A stretch of DNA of 64,000 bases, taken from NCBI GenBank assembly GCA_013368315.1, contig JAACJM010000292.1, positions 31,493 through 95,492 on the forward strand, read 5' to 3'. The translations under genes and the position numbers were made by a program. The notes below the pieces were generated by a model that saw only the letters and a list, made by a program, of their open reading frames with translations, had not been told where the DNA came from and did no database searches. Below are positions 1 through 11,679 of the stretch, in pieces. The stretch's first letter is position 1; each line of letters starts with the position of its first letter. Source of the stretch: Tetrapyrgos nigripes. Taxonomy: Eukaryota; Basidiomycota; Agaricomycetes; Agaricales; Campanellaceae.

Positions 1-270
1 CTGTCCCGGCTCAACTCAAAGAATCATCTCAGCGCGTGCCTGCGCCATTTTCGTCGTCGATCATGCATTCAACCTTTGTTCCGAATCCGCCTCTATGTCC
101 TCTGGCTTCCGCAGCTTCCCTTTATCATCAACCTGGTCAATCATGACCTCAACGACGTCATTCCATAGTTCCTTTCGGATAAGCTTGGCCTCCATGCGCA
201 TAGACCAAGCGGCGTAGTTTGAGTCATTGAGTTTGGCAAAGCGAGGGGTGGAAGAGGAGTCGTCAGACAT
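1..270 (-). pseudogene. Copia-type Gag N-terminus, frame broken
   Basis: The ATG at 270 (minus) opens a frame whose residues 13-30 include LNDSNYAAWSMRMEAKL, which matches the conserved start of Ty1/copia Gag polyproteins (the region that precedes the UBN2/Gag domain). The frame stops at 61-63. The next conserved piece, a MAQARAEMIL-like segment at about 22-47, is in another frame and ends in TGA. So there is at least one frameshift and one further stop within 70 bases. It is a dead copy, truncated by the window edge. Confidence 0.6.
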
Positions 271-640
271 AGTGAAGGTGGTAGGTCTTTGTCGTTGTCC
301 GTGAATTCGTCTGTTCGTCAATAGAGAGTCGTCAATGTACAGTGTTCGTCGGCTGTACAGATAGGGGTTCGTTGTTATAGGACTAGACAGTTGCTGGTCG
401 TCGAAGCGAGGGCCTAGAACGGTGAGCGTAAGGTAAGGGTTGTGCCTGTGCGCTTGTGTTGAATTTAACGTTCGAAAGAAATTGAGAGAGAGAATTTCCG
501 AGCAACAAAAAGGTGAATTCAAATAGGCAGGGAACCCGTGGCAAGCGCACGACGTTCCCAAATCGTACATCAGTATATAAGATATGTAAAATAGGGGTTT
601 TCTTAATTAATCGTACAATACTTAGGGGTGTCAATGTATC
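1..640 (-). mobile_element. Decayed Ty1/copia retrotransposon end (LTR/leader plus gag start)
   Basis: Read on the minus strand, the segment from about 640 down to 271 looks like an LTR and leader, with a TATATA at about 575-580. It is followed by a copia-type gag start at 270. The outer edge is placed near 630-640 because the F-box-like reading frame on the plus strand begins at about 641. Candidate LTR starts are TGACACCCC or TGATACATT. The rest of the element lies outside the window, so no second LTR or TSD could be checked. The boundary is inference; the gag similarity is the firm part. Confidence 0.55.
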
Positions 641-1549
641 ACCGAGCTTCTGAGCTCATCAACGGAAACTCCAAATCCAACAGCGTCGATGCTTCGAGAT
701 GTCAAAATCACCGGCGTTGCTCCTTCACACATACCACTTCCCATCCGTCAACTCAGTCACCTGCACATTTCCAACACAACGTTGGGAGCAGCTTTTGACT
801 GTCTCCAACAAGCAACAGCAGTTCGGGAGGTTACATTTTCCTATTGATTGGGGGACTCTTATGCAGAGGACGAAGAGTTTGAAACCACCACATTATATCC
901 CATCAGTCTACCAACCGTCGAATCACTGACGATCATCACTGACGAGGCGGACCTCGTAGACTTTTTACAGTACACGACGTTGTTCAGCCTCACCCATCTC
1001 AGTATCAAGGCCCCTTCACTAGAGCCCGTTGATTACCTCACTGGTCCAAGAGACGCCATTAAAGAATTTTTCGCCCGTTCCCAGTGCACATTGACTTCGC
1101 TCAGTCTGCGTACTGTCCATATTCCAGACATAGAGCTCATTGCACTTATACAGACACAACCCTCTCTCATATCTCTCAGCATACATGAGAGGACCCCGTA
1201 CAAGGTTGAGGATCACTACATTGTCTTGACTCAGCGCTTCTTCCACAGGATGACTGTTGACCCTACGAATGTCCAGTCTACTCTCCTTCCCAATCTCAAG
1301 GAACTCGACTTTTGGATTTATACAGTTTCATTCCCGGTTGCTTCATTCGTTGACATGGTTCGTTCCCGCTGGATTCCTGATTACAAGCAGACGTCTGCTC
1401 CCGGAGTTGACTGCCTACAATCAGTGACTCTTTGCGTTTTTGGAGATACAAAGCAGTTAGAAAAGGATATACAGCCCTTGCGTGAGCTGGTTGGGTTGAA
1501 GATCCTTGTCATGGAGGAGGACAACGTATGGTGGAATACTCCCAGTTAG
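641..1549 (+). pseudogene. F-box/LRR-like protein, 5'-truncated with an in-frame stop
   Basis: One plus-strand frame runs from about 641 to the TAG at 1547-1549 and is interrupted only by a TGA at 845-847. The product has the alternating hydrophobic, leucine-rich texture of agaricomycete F-box-associated LRR proteins: pieces such as PLPIRQLSHLHI before the stop, then LPTVESLTI, LTHLSIKAPSLE, LTSLSLRTVHI and LLPNLKELDF after it. No F-box itself is visible, because the frame begins abruptly where the copia-like sequence ends. The likely history is insertion of the copia element into or beside an F-box gene, with the stop added later. Function is inferred from family texture only. A first exon beyond the transposon is possible but lies outside the window. 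Confidence 0.5.
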
Positions 1550-2409
1550 GGAGCAGTTTTTTTTTGGTAACACGGTGGATTTTCCCTAGAAATCAGCTGT
1601 TTATGAATCTGACTAGCGTATAAAATCTTGAGTATCTCTAGAAAATTTGCATTAAACTGGTGCATGTGCACCAGGATGCCCTTCCTCTACAGAAAATGCG
1701 GGTGTTATTGCAATCTTCGGCATGTGCAGCAATCCTCGATGCCACGAAATAACGAGACACATCGGAAGTACAAGGTTTCTTATCGAGCAGTAGCAGCATT
1801 TGAAAATGTTGTAGCAGAAGTTTGAGGACGTCTGTGAAAGAAGAGTTGAATGCGTTCGGTGACTTTGTAGCCTGATTCCGCAAGCAGAACAATAGTCATA
1901 CGGATAGCTCAGCAATTAGCCCAACCAAGACCGCCGAAAACCACTCAAAGTAGGATCACATATAAAAGCTTCAGCATCGGGATTTTGGGACGAAGAACAG
2001 GGGATCTGAGTGTGCTAGGATACTCCGAAGGTTTCGACGGACAGTTCTTGGAAGTGTGACTGTGACGTCACAGTCGCAAAATTTCGACGAGGTTTGCCAG
2101 ACGAGGTTAAGTATTGGTTAAGTATATTTTATTCTTTGACATAAGCTTCTAAGAATGTGCCGCCTGCCACACTATCAAGTGCAGCTGCAGCAGACGTCCG
2201 AATCCGTTTGCCAGTCCGACGTTCGGTGGGTGATAATCATAACCTTGGACAAACCAGCCGTTGGATGGAGCAGAAGCAGAGGCTGCAGAGCGCTGGAGCC
2301 CGTCTTATGCGAAGAGTCCAGGTTCCTTGCAAAGAGTTCCAGACAGAGAAGTCGAGTCAGAAGATGGCGCAAGAGATGGCTATATATCACACTGGTATGT
2401 AACTTGCTC
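1550..2409. other. Intergenic stretch, no gene recognised
   Basis: Only short overlapping frames without recognisable domains are present. There is a T-run just after the F-box-like frame (about 1556-1566). I see no RNA gene or repeat with a partner elsewhere in the window. Confidence 0.5.
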
Positions 2410-3058
2410 CATCAGGGAAAGCCTCAAATGTACTTTCATGCAATATAAGGATAAGAATACAAAAAACTGCATGAGAACACATAAAATTGTGTAATTATGC
2501 AAATTATGCACCTCATGCAAGTCCCCCGATGAGATACAGACATTATACAAAATTATGCATAAATCTTCATCATTTATGCTTCTCAATTCACGAGATTCAG
2601 GTCATATATTCTTTCATTTGACACATTTGAGACAGCAAAGCGAGCAAGAATAGAGAAAGATGTGTGTATTGCAAAGGACTACCGAGTACAGGCATAAAGG
2701 CTCATTACACTACAGATGTACAAAAGCTAACAGAATACTACTGAACGGACTGGACACATAGCGAAGAAAAACCTGGAAAGAGAAATCATGAGTTCAAAAA
2801 AGGATAGGAAGTCTGGCACACATACCAGAGCATACGTCCAAGGTACTGTCCAAAAATACCTACAGCCTAAGGGTCAGCCAGCGTCAACGAAAAGAGCAAG
2901 CGGATATACCTGGACACATACAAGGCACTACATCCTGGTGGCCGCTCAAGAGAAACATACCTACAACGGACTAAGACTCAGATCAGAGAAACACTTGGTA
3001 TGGATAAGCAAAAGACTCACCAGCGTAATGACCGCAATGTATTGGAATGAGTTGGCCA

Positions 3059-3107
3059 ACGAGTAAACCTGTAACGAGTAAACCTGTAACGAGTAAACCT
3101 ATAACGA
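3059..3107. repeat. 15-bp tandem repeat, about three copies
   Basis: The unit ACGAGTAAACCTGTA is repeated three times with one G/A change in the last copy. It lies in the left arm of element X1. Confidence 0.8.
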
Positions 3108-3909
3108 GTGCACATATGAGCGAGAAGATAGAAAGTTATTAATAACGACACTGACAAGCAAAAAAACAAAAAAGAGAGAATGCAAACAGATTTGGTAACG
3201 AGAAGATTGAGAAGAAGAGCACGTACCGTAGCACCATCCACGCCATGCAAAAAGTAGTTCGAAATCATATAACACCGCAACTGATATCCTGACAACATAT
3301 CCGGCTTGAGCTAGAGATCATCCAAGGAATGCGGGTAAGTGGGAAGGCAAAACCTCGTTACGGAGAAGTCTGGAAGGGATAATGAAGAAGGGAATCACGA
3401 GTCGACTTGAAGGTTTGAAAAGAAGAAGTCAACATGATCAGGTGATCGTTTTGTTGATCGGTTATCAACACTACAAAAGACGACCGTTTGTCTCGAGACA
3501 AATCTTAAATCTGATTGGCTAGTGCTTAAGCGCTTACAGTATATCTGACCTTGCGTCATCGTGGCTGATGTGATCGTGGGACCTTTGGAACTTGCCAGAC
3601 CCGTTTCCAGATGCTTCGCTGGCACGTCCTGCTTCCATCCTCACCCCTGTGCTCTCCCTCTTTCCCTGCTGGCCATTTTGAAGGGCCCTTTCAGGCTGCA
3701 CAAATACGACCGCCGAATGGCCCCTGTCTTCTCCGTGCCAGTCTCCCTTCAGTCTTCTTTTTTTTTCTCTTAGGTATTCAAAAAATACGGACTTGAAGAT
3801 TCCAGAAGTTTCTCTTTTGGTTCTGCTGCTAAGCGATGCGCTTTAAAGTATCATCTTGCTCCTTCAGCTATGACATCAACGAGTCTGTTTCAATGATTCC
3901 GCTTTCACA

Positions 3910-5485
3910 GTGAGTTGTCATTCTATAACTCATGTGTGTTTTTCTGATATATCCAGAGTCTCCTTTCGTAGGTCAACCAACGACACTTCAAACAACTCAT
4001 TCGAAATTGATAACAACGACTCTTTACCAATGTTGATACCCATTGAGCTGGAGCAAAGCGACGGGCAAAAGTCAGCCAACAGTCAACAAAACCGTGTCAA
4101 CATGGTAAGTCCCATCTCCCTGTCCTTTACTTACTACGCTAACGTCTCTTTAGAAACGCGGTCTACCTCACATTCACATCCTTCTATGGCTACAACCCTT
4201 GACCAAGCTTTAGGTCGTGATAGTTTGTTTTATCATTACTCATGAATAGATCTACTTCTATGAAAATCTTATGCGCTGTTCAATGCCAATAGGCACAGTA
4301 AGCTCAAACTCGGTAGTGCATGTTCTAGCAAGTTATCAAACAGATCCTGGCTTGACGCGTTGGTGTTTATTGCCGCGTCGCTAACACAGCTTTCCTTTCC
4401 CTCCCATGACCGTCCCCTCCCGCACATGTAAGTACTTTATACTTCTCTCACTCCTTGGGCCTCATTCCAATTCAGGTCAAACTCTGAGTATCTCAACACC
4501 CTGCAACATCACCAACAGCGTGTGAGACAGAATCTTAGGATCTTTCAGAGAGAACAAGACTCGACCACCAGTCCTCGAAGACGACAAGTTATTCATGGCT
4601 TTCAAGATGAAAACCAGGCTACTCAGCACTCTGCAAATGGTCAAACTTGCGACAATGAAGACGTATTTTTGGGTGGTTCCTTGAACGACGGGGAACATTT
4701 CATCCATGGCAACTTGGTATGTCTCCAATGGATATCTACTAATGTAAGACTAACTGGGTATTCCAGTCCTTTTTACCTTTGTCAGATTCTTCTCGACGTG
4801 CAGATTCTCCTACTCAGTCATCTGTACGGAACCTTCTTTTTCTTTCATTTTGATACTGATGACAGTACATAGTCCACGCGGAATACGCGTCAACCTCTTC
4901 AACGTATCAACCACAACACACCAAGACCTGTTCAGACACTTGCAGCAATTTCCCCCAGTACAAATGCATTACCTACTCCTCAAGCAACTCAAGCAACTCA
5001 ACACACTCCTGGTAAGCTTATCAAAGATGTGTTATGCTGCGTGCTTATCTGATTATTTGCATCGTCTTCAGGCTCTGTTCCCAATCGCCGTTCTATTGCA
5101 CAGCGAGCCAGTCGCCAACGTGAAGCTCTTCAGCGAGAGCAAACTCCAAGACCTCAAAGTACACTCAATTCTCCAAGCTCAACTCCAGGTCTCAGTGCCC
5201 GTCGTGAACGTGAACGAGAGCAAAGACAACGTTTGTCTGTCTGGCTCTTGCCTTCCTCAAGTTCAGTACCTGGTCCCAATGCGCTTGCATCAGGTAACAA
5301 ATCATACAAGAGATTTTCGGATAGCAGTGTCTCATTCCTCTGCTCAGTACCAGGACAAACTCAACACCGTACAGCAACAAATCATCTTCCCCAACAGCTT
5401 CCTACTCCATCACTGACAGCCTGACAAGGTAAGTCATTCTCAGTAAGCTGATCATTGGTCCACTACTGACTGTCACTGGCAACAG
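3910..5485 (+). other. Probable 5' leader exons of the Helitron RepHel gene
   Basis: Several short open stretches are separated by good GT-AG introns, for example 4104-4152 (GTAAGT to TTTAG) and the intron beginning 4717 (GTATGT). A stretch at about 5071-5296 codes for a basic, Arg/Glu/Gln-rich segment (QRASRQREALQRE, then ARREREREQRQR) of the kind seen at the start of fungal Helitron proteins. I could not fix the start codon or the exon chain. A TGA in the exon near 5420 may be another lesion or a sign that the splice choice is different. Confidence 0.4.
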
Positions 5486-8400
5486 CACATACCCCTTCTC
5501 CTCTGCGAAGGCACCCGCCTTTACCTCAGAATCATGATTTGCCCAGGAACCGCTCTCCTTCCCCTACCACCAGTGATGACGAAGATGATGGACATGAGCT
5601 GCCTGCAGGTAAGGAATACTCTTCCTCATTTGAGAGCTGATCACTTAACGTTCATAAATTTAGACACTGGCTTTAATCCAGACTACAGAGCATTCATGGG
5701 TACTACAGGTCTTTTCTGTGCTGCCCGGCGTCCTTACACTGAGCCTGTTGAACGTCATGACCTGGGACAGATGGAATACATCTGTCGTCACTGTGGTGCA
5801 CTTCATTGGCTTGCTGAGAAGACCTCCAAGTCCTCTCCCGCATCTCCCAAATTTGGCATGTGTTGTAAACATGGCGAGGTTCGTCTTCCACTACTCCAGC
5901 TGCCTCCTCCATACCTTCATCAGCTCCTCACTGCCAATGATCACCAAGCCAAAGAGTTTCGGGACAACATTGCTCAATACAATGCTGCCCTCGCCTTCAC
6001 CTCTGTTGGAGTTGATGTAGACGATAGTATCAGTGGTCGTGGGCCTCCTATATTCCGTATACATGGTGAATTAAAACATTGGTCTGGTTCTCTGTTACTG
6101 CGTGATGGGAAGGCTCTGTCATATGCCCAGCTTTATATCCTCGACCCCCGAACCGCTCTTCAATATCGAATGCACCGCAACAACAACCTCGATCGTCAAA
6201 CGATGGAGGGTTTGCAAACTCTATTGAGAGCTGTAAACCCATACTCTCAGATCTATCAGCATGCTTTCGAGATACTACAAAACCACCCTGATGCTCCTGA
6301 CCTCACTGTCAACCTCCGTGTCATGCCCGGCCAAGACAGGCGACGCTATAATTTGCCAACAGCTGACGAAGTTGCTGCTATAGTCCCGGGAGATGGGACA
6401 CAGGAGGTCGATAAGCGTGACATCATTCTTCGTCTTTGTTCTGGTGAAGATAGTGGAGGTCTACAGCACGTCAATGATGGGCATGCTGCATATGCACCTC
6501 TTCATTATGTTTTGCTTTTTCCATGGGGAGAATCGGGATGGTATTGGGATTTGCGGTTACACCAGCCAGATGCTGAAGAACCAAAACGACTTTCTCAGAC
6601 GCGCTATGCATCCTTCTGCCTGCACCCTCGGGTTGATGAGTTCTCTACCGTTCTTCATGGAGGCTGACTGATGCAACGTTATGCTGTGGATTTGTGGGCC
6701 AGTGCAGACCAGAATCGTCTCAACTACCTACGAAAGAATCAAACAAAACTTCGGGCTTCACTATATCAGGGACTCGAGGATGCACTGGAGAGGGACGCAG
6801 ATCTAAACAATGTTGGGCAACAAGTCATTCTACCATCGTCGTATATTGGTGGGCCTCGGCATATGCATCAGCGCTATCAAGACGCGATGGCGATTGCGCG
6901 TTTTTTCAAGAAGGTGGACCTCTTCGTGACCATGACAGCAGACCCCACTTGGCCTGAAATTACTCGAGAACTACTACCAAGTCAGACTGCAGCAGACCGT
7001 CCAGATTTAGTCAGTCGGGTGTTCAAGATGAAACAGGATGCATTGTTAGAGGATATAAAGCAGATATTTGGGCCTATCGCTGGCTATGTGTATACCATTG
7101 AATTCCAAAAGCGAGGCCTTCCTCATATGCACCTCCTCATCTTCCTTCGCCATGGCTACAAGCTGTTCAGTCCTCAGGATATCGATATGGCGATTTGGGC
7201 TCGGTGGCCTGATCCTGAAAGAGAGCCTCAACTCTTCAATGTGGTACGAAAATGCATGGTACATGGACCGTGTGGTGCTTTGAACCCTCAAGCTCCATGC
7301 ATGGAGAATGGCAGATGTACGAAAAACTTTCCTAAATCGTTCCAGTCCCACACCACCATGGATCATGATGGCTATCCCTTATACTACCGTCCTGATGACG
7401 GACAGGAGTATGATGTTGGAAACCACAAACTTGATAACCGCTGGATCGTCCCCTACAACCCTTACCTTTCCGCGAAATATGGCTGTCATATCAATGTCGA
7501 GTGCGCTACCTCCTTCAAGACAGTCAAATACACAGTCAAATACATCAACAAAGGCCATGACCATGGAACATTGACAGTTGAACAGCTGGATGAAATCAAG
7601 CAATTTATCGAGGGTTGCTACTTTTCTGCGTCAGAGGCTATCTGGCGTATCTTTCACTTTGATGTGCATGCCCAGGAGCCAAACGTCGTTCGCCTTCCAA
7701 TTCATCTCCCGGGTCAGCATTTGGTTCGTTTTGATCCAGATGAGGCTCCTGAAGTTCTTCAGCATCGCATTCGCGAGGAAAAAAGTATACTCATGGCATT
7801 TTTCAAAGCTAATGCAGATCCCAGCATTGGCCCAACTGCTCAACAGTATACTTATCAAGAGTTCCCTCAACACTTTGTTTGGAAGGACGACAAGCGCTGG
7901 AAGTTGCGGGAACGAGGTTTTGCATTGGGACGAATGTACTATGTGCCTCCGAATGCAGGCAAGCGGTTTTATCTTCGTACTCTTTTGACAGTAGTGAAAG
8001 GCCCAAAGTGTTGGGAGGATGTTCAGACTTATCGGGGCTGTACTTACGATACCTTTCGAGAGCCCTGTCTAGCGTGTGGGCTTTTGGAGGATGACGGGGA
8101 ATGGTGACAAGCATTGGAGGAAGCTTCAGAGATGCAGACTGGGCATAGTCTTCGACAGATGTTTGCTACCCTTCTACTCTTTTGCAATCCTCAACGTCCT
8201 GGGCTGCTTTGGAATGATTTCCGTGACTATATATGTGATGATTTGCAGTATCATTTAAGAGTCATGGGACGAGCAAACCCAACTGCAGAGGATGCTTATG
8301 ACTATGGGCTTTATCTCCTTGATCGTATTCTTCAGGAATCAGGCCACTTCCTTGAAGAATTCACAGACATGCCTTTACCCCAGCAAAACTGGGCATCTCA

Positions 8401-9898
8401 GAGCAACAATCTTTTCATCGCAGAGCAATTGGATTATAATAGAGAGGTAGAGCAGGAGAGAGCTGAGCAGAATTTGCAACTAATGGAGGGAAATCCTGAA
8501 CAGAAGTTGGCATTTGACCAGGTGATGGGTTCAGTGGAAAATCGTGATGGTCAACTGTTCTTTCTCAATGGACCAGGTGGGACTGGCAAGACATTTGTCT
8601 ACAAAACCATTTGTCATGCAGTTTGTGCCCGTGGTTGGATTAGTCTATGTGTCGCTTCTACAGGGATTGCGGCTCTTCTTCTGCCAGGCAGTCGCACCGC
8701 TCATTCCATGTTCAAGATTCCCATCGAAGGCCTTATGGAAGAATCTCTCTGCAATATCAATAAGGACAGTCCACGAGCTGAGCTTCTTCGGCAGACACGC
8801 ATCATTATTTGGGATGAAAGTCCAATGCAGAATCGTTTGGCTTTTCAGGCCTTGGATCACACTTGCTGTGATATCCGGGATGATGATAGACCATTTGGGG
8901 GTATTACGATGGTTTTTGGCAGTGACTTCCAACAGATTTTACCTGTTGTTGTCAAAGGTTCTCAGGAAGATATTGTTTCTGCCTGTCTGAAGTGTTCCTA
9001 TCTTTGGCCTCTGGTCACGCCACTTAATCTGACTCGGAACATGCAGCTACAACAAGGCGGTTCTGTCGATGAAGTTGACTTTGCTTCCTGGCTGTTGGAT
9101 ATTGGTCATGGCCAAGGTCTCTGTTCTAACGATAACAATGTATCGTTGTGCAGTGGCATGCGAGTAGACTCTGAGGAGTCACTCATTGACATTATTTATC
9201 CAGACCTTTTGGTATTGTCTACGGCCCCGCCTCCTGAATATTTCCTTGAACGTGCCATTCTTGCCCCTCAAAATTCAGACGTGGACAGTATCAATCGCGA
9301 ACTTTTGGACCGCCTTCCAGGAGAAGAACGAGTTTATATGAGCGCTGATTCTATTGCAAGGGAACAAGGTGCTGATGGTCCTGACGGAGATGATCCGATA
9401 CCGCCTGAGATGCTTCGTTCACTTGATGCATCTGGACTTCCACCGGGTGAGCTTCATTTAAAACCTGGTTGTCCGCTCATCCTCCTTTGTAATCTGGCAC
9501 CAGCACGAGGGCTCTGTAATGGTACTCGGATGGTGTTAGTTCGCTCTTTGGAACGGGTCTTGGAGGTTAAAATTATTGGTGGAGATCATCACGGAGAACT
9601 TGCACTCATTCCTCGCATCACACTCATTCCCTCAGCAAAAAATGCAGACTTCTCCTTTGTTCTGAAACGACGCCAGTTCCCTGTTTGTTTGGCATTTGCT
9701 ATGACCATCAACAAGTCACAAGGCCAATCTCTCAAGTACGTTGGTTTGGATCTTCGTGTGCCGGTCTTTACACATGGACAACTGTATATTGTGTTTTCTC
9801 GCGCTACCTCTGGGCAGAGGGTGAAAGTCCTCCTTCCCAATGATGAGCCTCTACCTCGGACTCCTAATATTGTATTCCCAGAAGTTCTGGTTAATTGA
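5486..9898 (+). pseudogene. Helitron RepHel: HUH replication nuclease and Pif1-type helicase (two premature TGA codons)
   Basis: Exons 5486-5608 and 5664-9898 flank a 55-nt GT-AG intron. The long exon is one frame broken only by TGA at 6665-6667 and 8105-8107. First part: a C-x2-C-x3-H zinc-finger-like motif (CRHCGALHW, about 5783-5809). Second part (6671-8107): the Rep nuclease, with the HUH motif GLPHMHLLIF at about residues 149-158, a Cys-rich stretch (CMVHGPCGAL) and the YTVKY tyrosine pair at residues 287 and 291, used for strand transfer. Third part (8114-9898): SF1 helicase with Walker A GPGGTGKT (153-160), Walker B IIIWDES and the C-terminal TINKSQGQ and VFSRATSG motifs. Helitron families have Arg codons at both stop sites, and CGA to TGA explains each. 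Length and end are otherwise complete. Confidence 0.9.
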
Positions 9899-10557
9899 TA
9901 GAATTCTGTGTTTAGTAGTATTTTAGACCAAACCAATAGTACGAAATTTACAAGCACTGCTCCTGAAGCTCCTGAAAATTTCGAGAATTAGGCTGATCTC
10001 TCTAAGAACTTTGGATCCAAGCATCACAGAGGATTCGGATTACAATGAAGTCAGAACATCAGGTTTGGATGATGGCTCTGGGTCACAATATGCAGGGTGA
10101 ATGAACGTTCCATGGTAAATTGTCTTGAAATTGTCTACAGAAAAGTCCGAACACGAAACTGCATTATCTAACTCAGTACAATCACTCTATCCTATGCACA
10201 CCAGCGCACACCCTTTTCATGTGACAGCTCCATATCGGGCCTGGCACAGTGGCGATCCCAACTGAGCGCGCTAGCTATATTTACAAACACTGTTCCTGAA
10301 GCTCCTGAATGTTCGAGAACGTTCTTGCCTGTGACGTGATCACATGCATCAGTACCATCCAGGTATGTCTCAGCACGCCTGGGATAGATGCTGAGCGACA
10401 TTTCAACCATTTTCTAGCATCTTCTTTCCGGTTCGTTTTGCGTCATACCCTGAAGCCCTGCTCTGCAGTATAAATATGAACTTCAATCTTTCGATCCCAA
10501 CTCAAAGTCCCAGTATCGTGATTCTTACTCTCTTCTCTCTCTCACACACATCTCATC
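9899..10557. other. Spacer between the two Helitron genes, with a direct repeat and the promoter of the second gene
   Basis: A roughly 40-bp direct repeat with the core CCTGAAGCTCCTGAA occurs at 9947-9987 and 10280-10319, about 330 bp apart, upstream of the OB-fold-like gene. It may be a duplicated promoter element. Nothing else with coding character is seen here. Confidence 0.5.
10469..10476 (+). promoter_or_regulatory. TATA box of the Helitron companion gene
   Basis: TATAAATA lies about 85 nt upstream of the ATG at 10558. The leader between them is pyrimidine-rich (TCTTCTCTCTCTCAC), typical of basidiomycete promoters. This supports separate transcription of the companion gene. Confidence 0.6.
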
Positions 10558-11532
10558 ATGTCCAACGCCAACAATAATGGTTGTGCCACTCTGTCTGGCC
10601 TTGCTGTGCTCGAGAACCCTTGCCCAGAGGAGCCCAGAGGGAAAACCATTCTCTTTGATGCTCACTTTTATTTCTACGACAGTCCAGATATAGAATCTGC
10701 TGGGCTCTCCTTGCTTCGTTATTTCAACAACAACGGCCACCAGTTTGAGGCTGTCGGCACATATTTTGTACACGTCAATGTAAGTTTTTCATGGCCACAT
10801 TTCAAACGTAATTTTACTCATCCTTCTTTCCAGGTGGCAAGGATGGAGGAGATGGTCAAGTCAGAGCTTTTGACTGAGGGATTGGCAAAGGTGGACTATG
10901 TCATGGTAGGCAACATTGTGGATGTGAGTCCAGTCACTCAGTCTTCAAATCCGTTCTTGATATTGACCACAATACTATTGGATTTGGACAGCTTATTCCT
11001 GCCGGCAATGTTGATCCACGTTATTGTGCGTTGATTACAGTTGCAGGAGTGGTCACCAGTGTGGACACGGAGGCACGAATTGAACTCAGCCCTCAAGTAT
11101 ACACCAATCTGCTTAAGGATTCCACTGCCCCTAAACCCTCTATGCCGATTCGTACCTTTTGCCCGAACACACCTCGATGGGCCAACAAACCGAAAGTCAG
11201 CCCTGGTACTTATGTTTCTGTGTCAGGATTTCTTCATTCCATCATCCGTAATCCTGATGGAATGGTCGGGCATTTCGAGATTGAGTTGGAAAAGGTTACT
11301 TTCTTGGGAAGGCCCTATGTTCCAGTGATGGGTACTCCCTCTCAAAAATCTCCTGTTGGTGAGTGTATGGACTTCGTTAAAAAATGCGTTCACTAACTTT
11401 CATTCAGGTAATTCTACCTCTGCTGGCAAGCATCTGCGATTTAGCTACGCAGATGGAACTCCGTCTAAGCGGCAGCGGACTGATTCGTCTTCTTCAAACT
11501 CAAGTTCTCCCTCAACCTTGGATTCTCCCTAG
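10558..11532 (+). CDS. Helitron companion protein, OB-fold/RPA-like, 267 aa
   Basis: Exons 10558-10779, 10834-10923, 10992-11358 and 11408-11532 are joined by three GT-AG introns of 54, 68 and 49 nt. They give an uninterrupted 268-codon frame including the TAG. The middle of the protein has two beta-rich stretches: YVMVGNIVDV followed by LITVAGVVTSVDTEARIEL, and later GTYVSVSGFLHSI followed by HFEIELEKVTFLG. This is the V-x-V-x-G ... I-x-V/L-x-x-V-x-F pattern of OB folds that bind single-stranded DNA. The tail is Ser-rich with a basic PSKRQR that could be a nuclear signal. Plant Helitrons often carry RPA-like genes, which bind single-stranded DNA, and this gene sits in the same place between the helicase and the 3' hairpin. 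It is intact while RepHel is not. The OB assignment is by eye; it could be another beta-rich fold. Confidence 0.6.
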
Positions 11533-11651
11533 GCCCATATTAGTAGTACATAGGATAGTAGTGTAGCATTCTCTCTAATCTTATGCTTTGCTAAAAAAAA
11601 TTGTGAGCTTTGAGTACATACTCTCGCATACTTACACTGAAATCAGAAAAT

Positions 11652-11679
11652 CCCGTAGCATCGCACGGGTCACGGCTAG
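11652..11679 (+). other. Helitron 3' terminus: hairpin plus CTAG
   Basis: The sequence CCCGTAGCATCGCACGGG (11652-11669) folds into a 5-bp GC-rich stem. Six bases later comes CTAG (11676-11679), followed by T. This is the canonical Helitron end (hairpin, then CTRR, inserted between A and T). Confidence 0.9.

Larger units (their letters stand above)
3465..11679 (+). mobile_element. Helitron, about 8.2 kb
   Basis: The element carries a RepHel gene and a companion gene, and ends in an 18-nt hairpin followed by CTAG and then a host T, as Helitrons do. The 5' end is placed by comparison with element X2, which lacks the insert. X1 and X2 agree up to about 3457 (AGTCAACATGATCAGGTGAT region) and again from about 11690 (AGCAACTGTACAGTTCTTC). 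Helitrons start with TC after an A, so the start is 3465 (A|TCAACAC) or 3458 (A|TCGGTT). The two TGA codons in RepHel mean this copy cannot make the full protein, though it might still be moved in trans. Confidence 0.8.

Noticed and set aside
3561..3796. Short frames at the left end of the Helitron as genes
   Set aside because: No domain and no splice context; most likely leader or non-coding sequence of the element.
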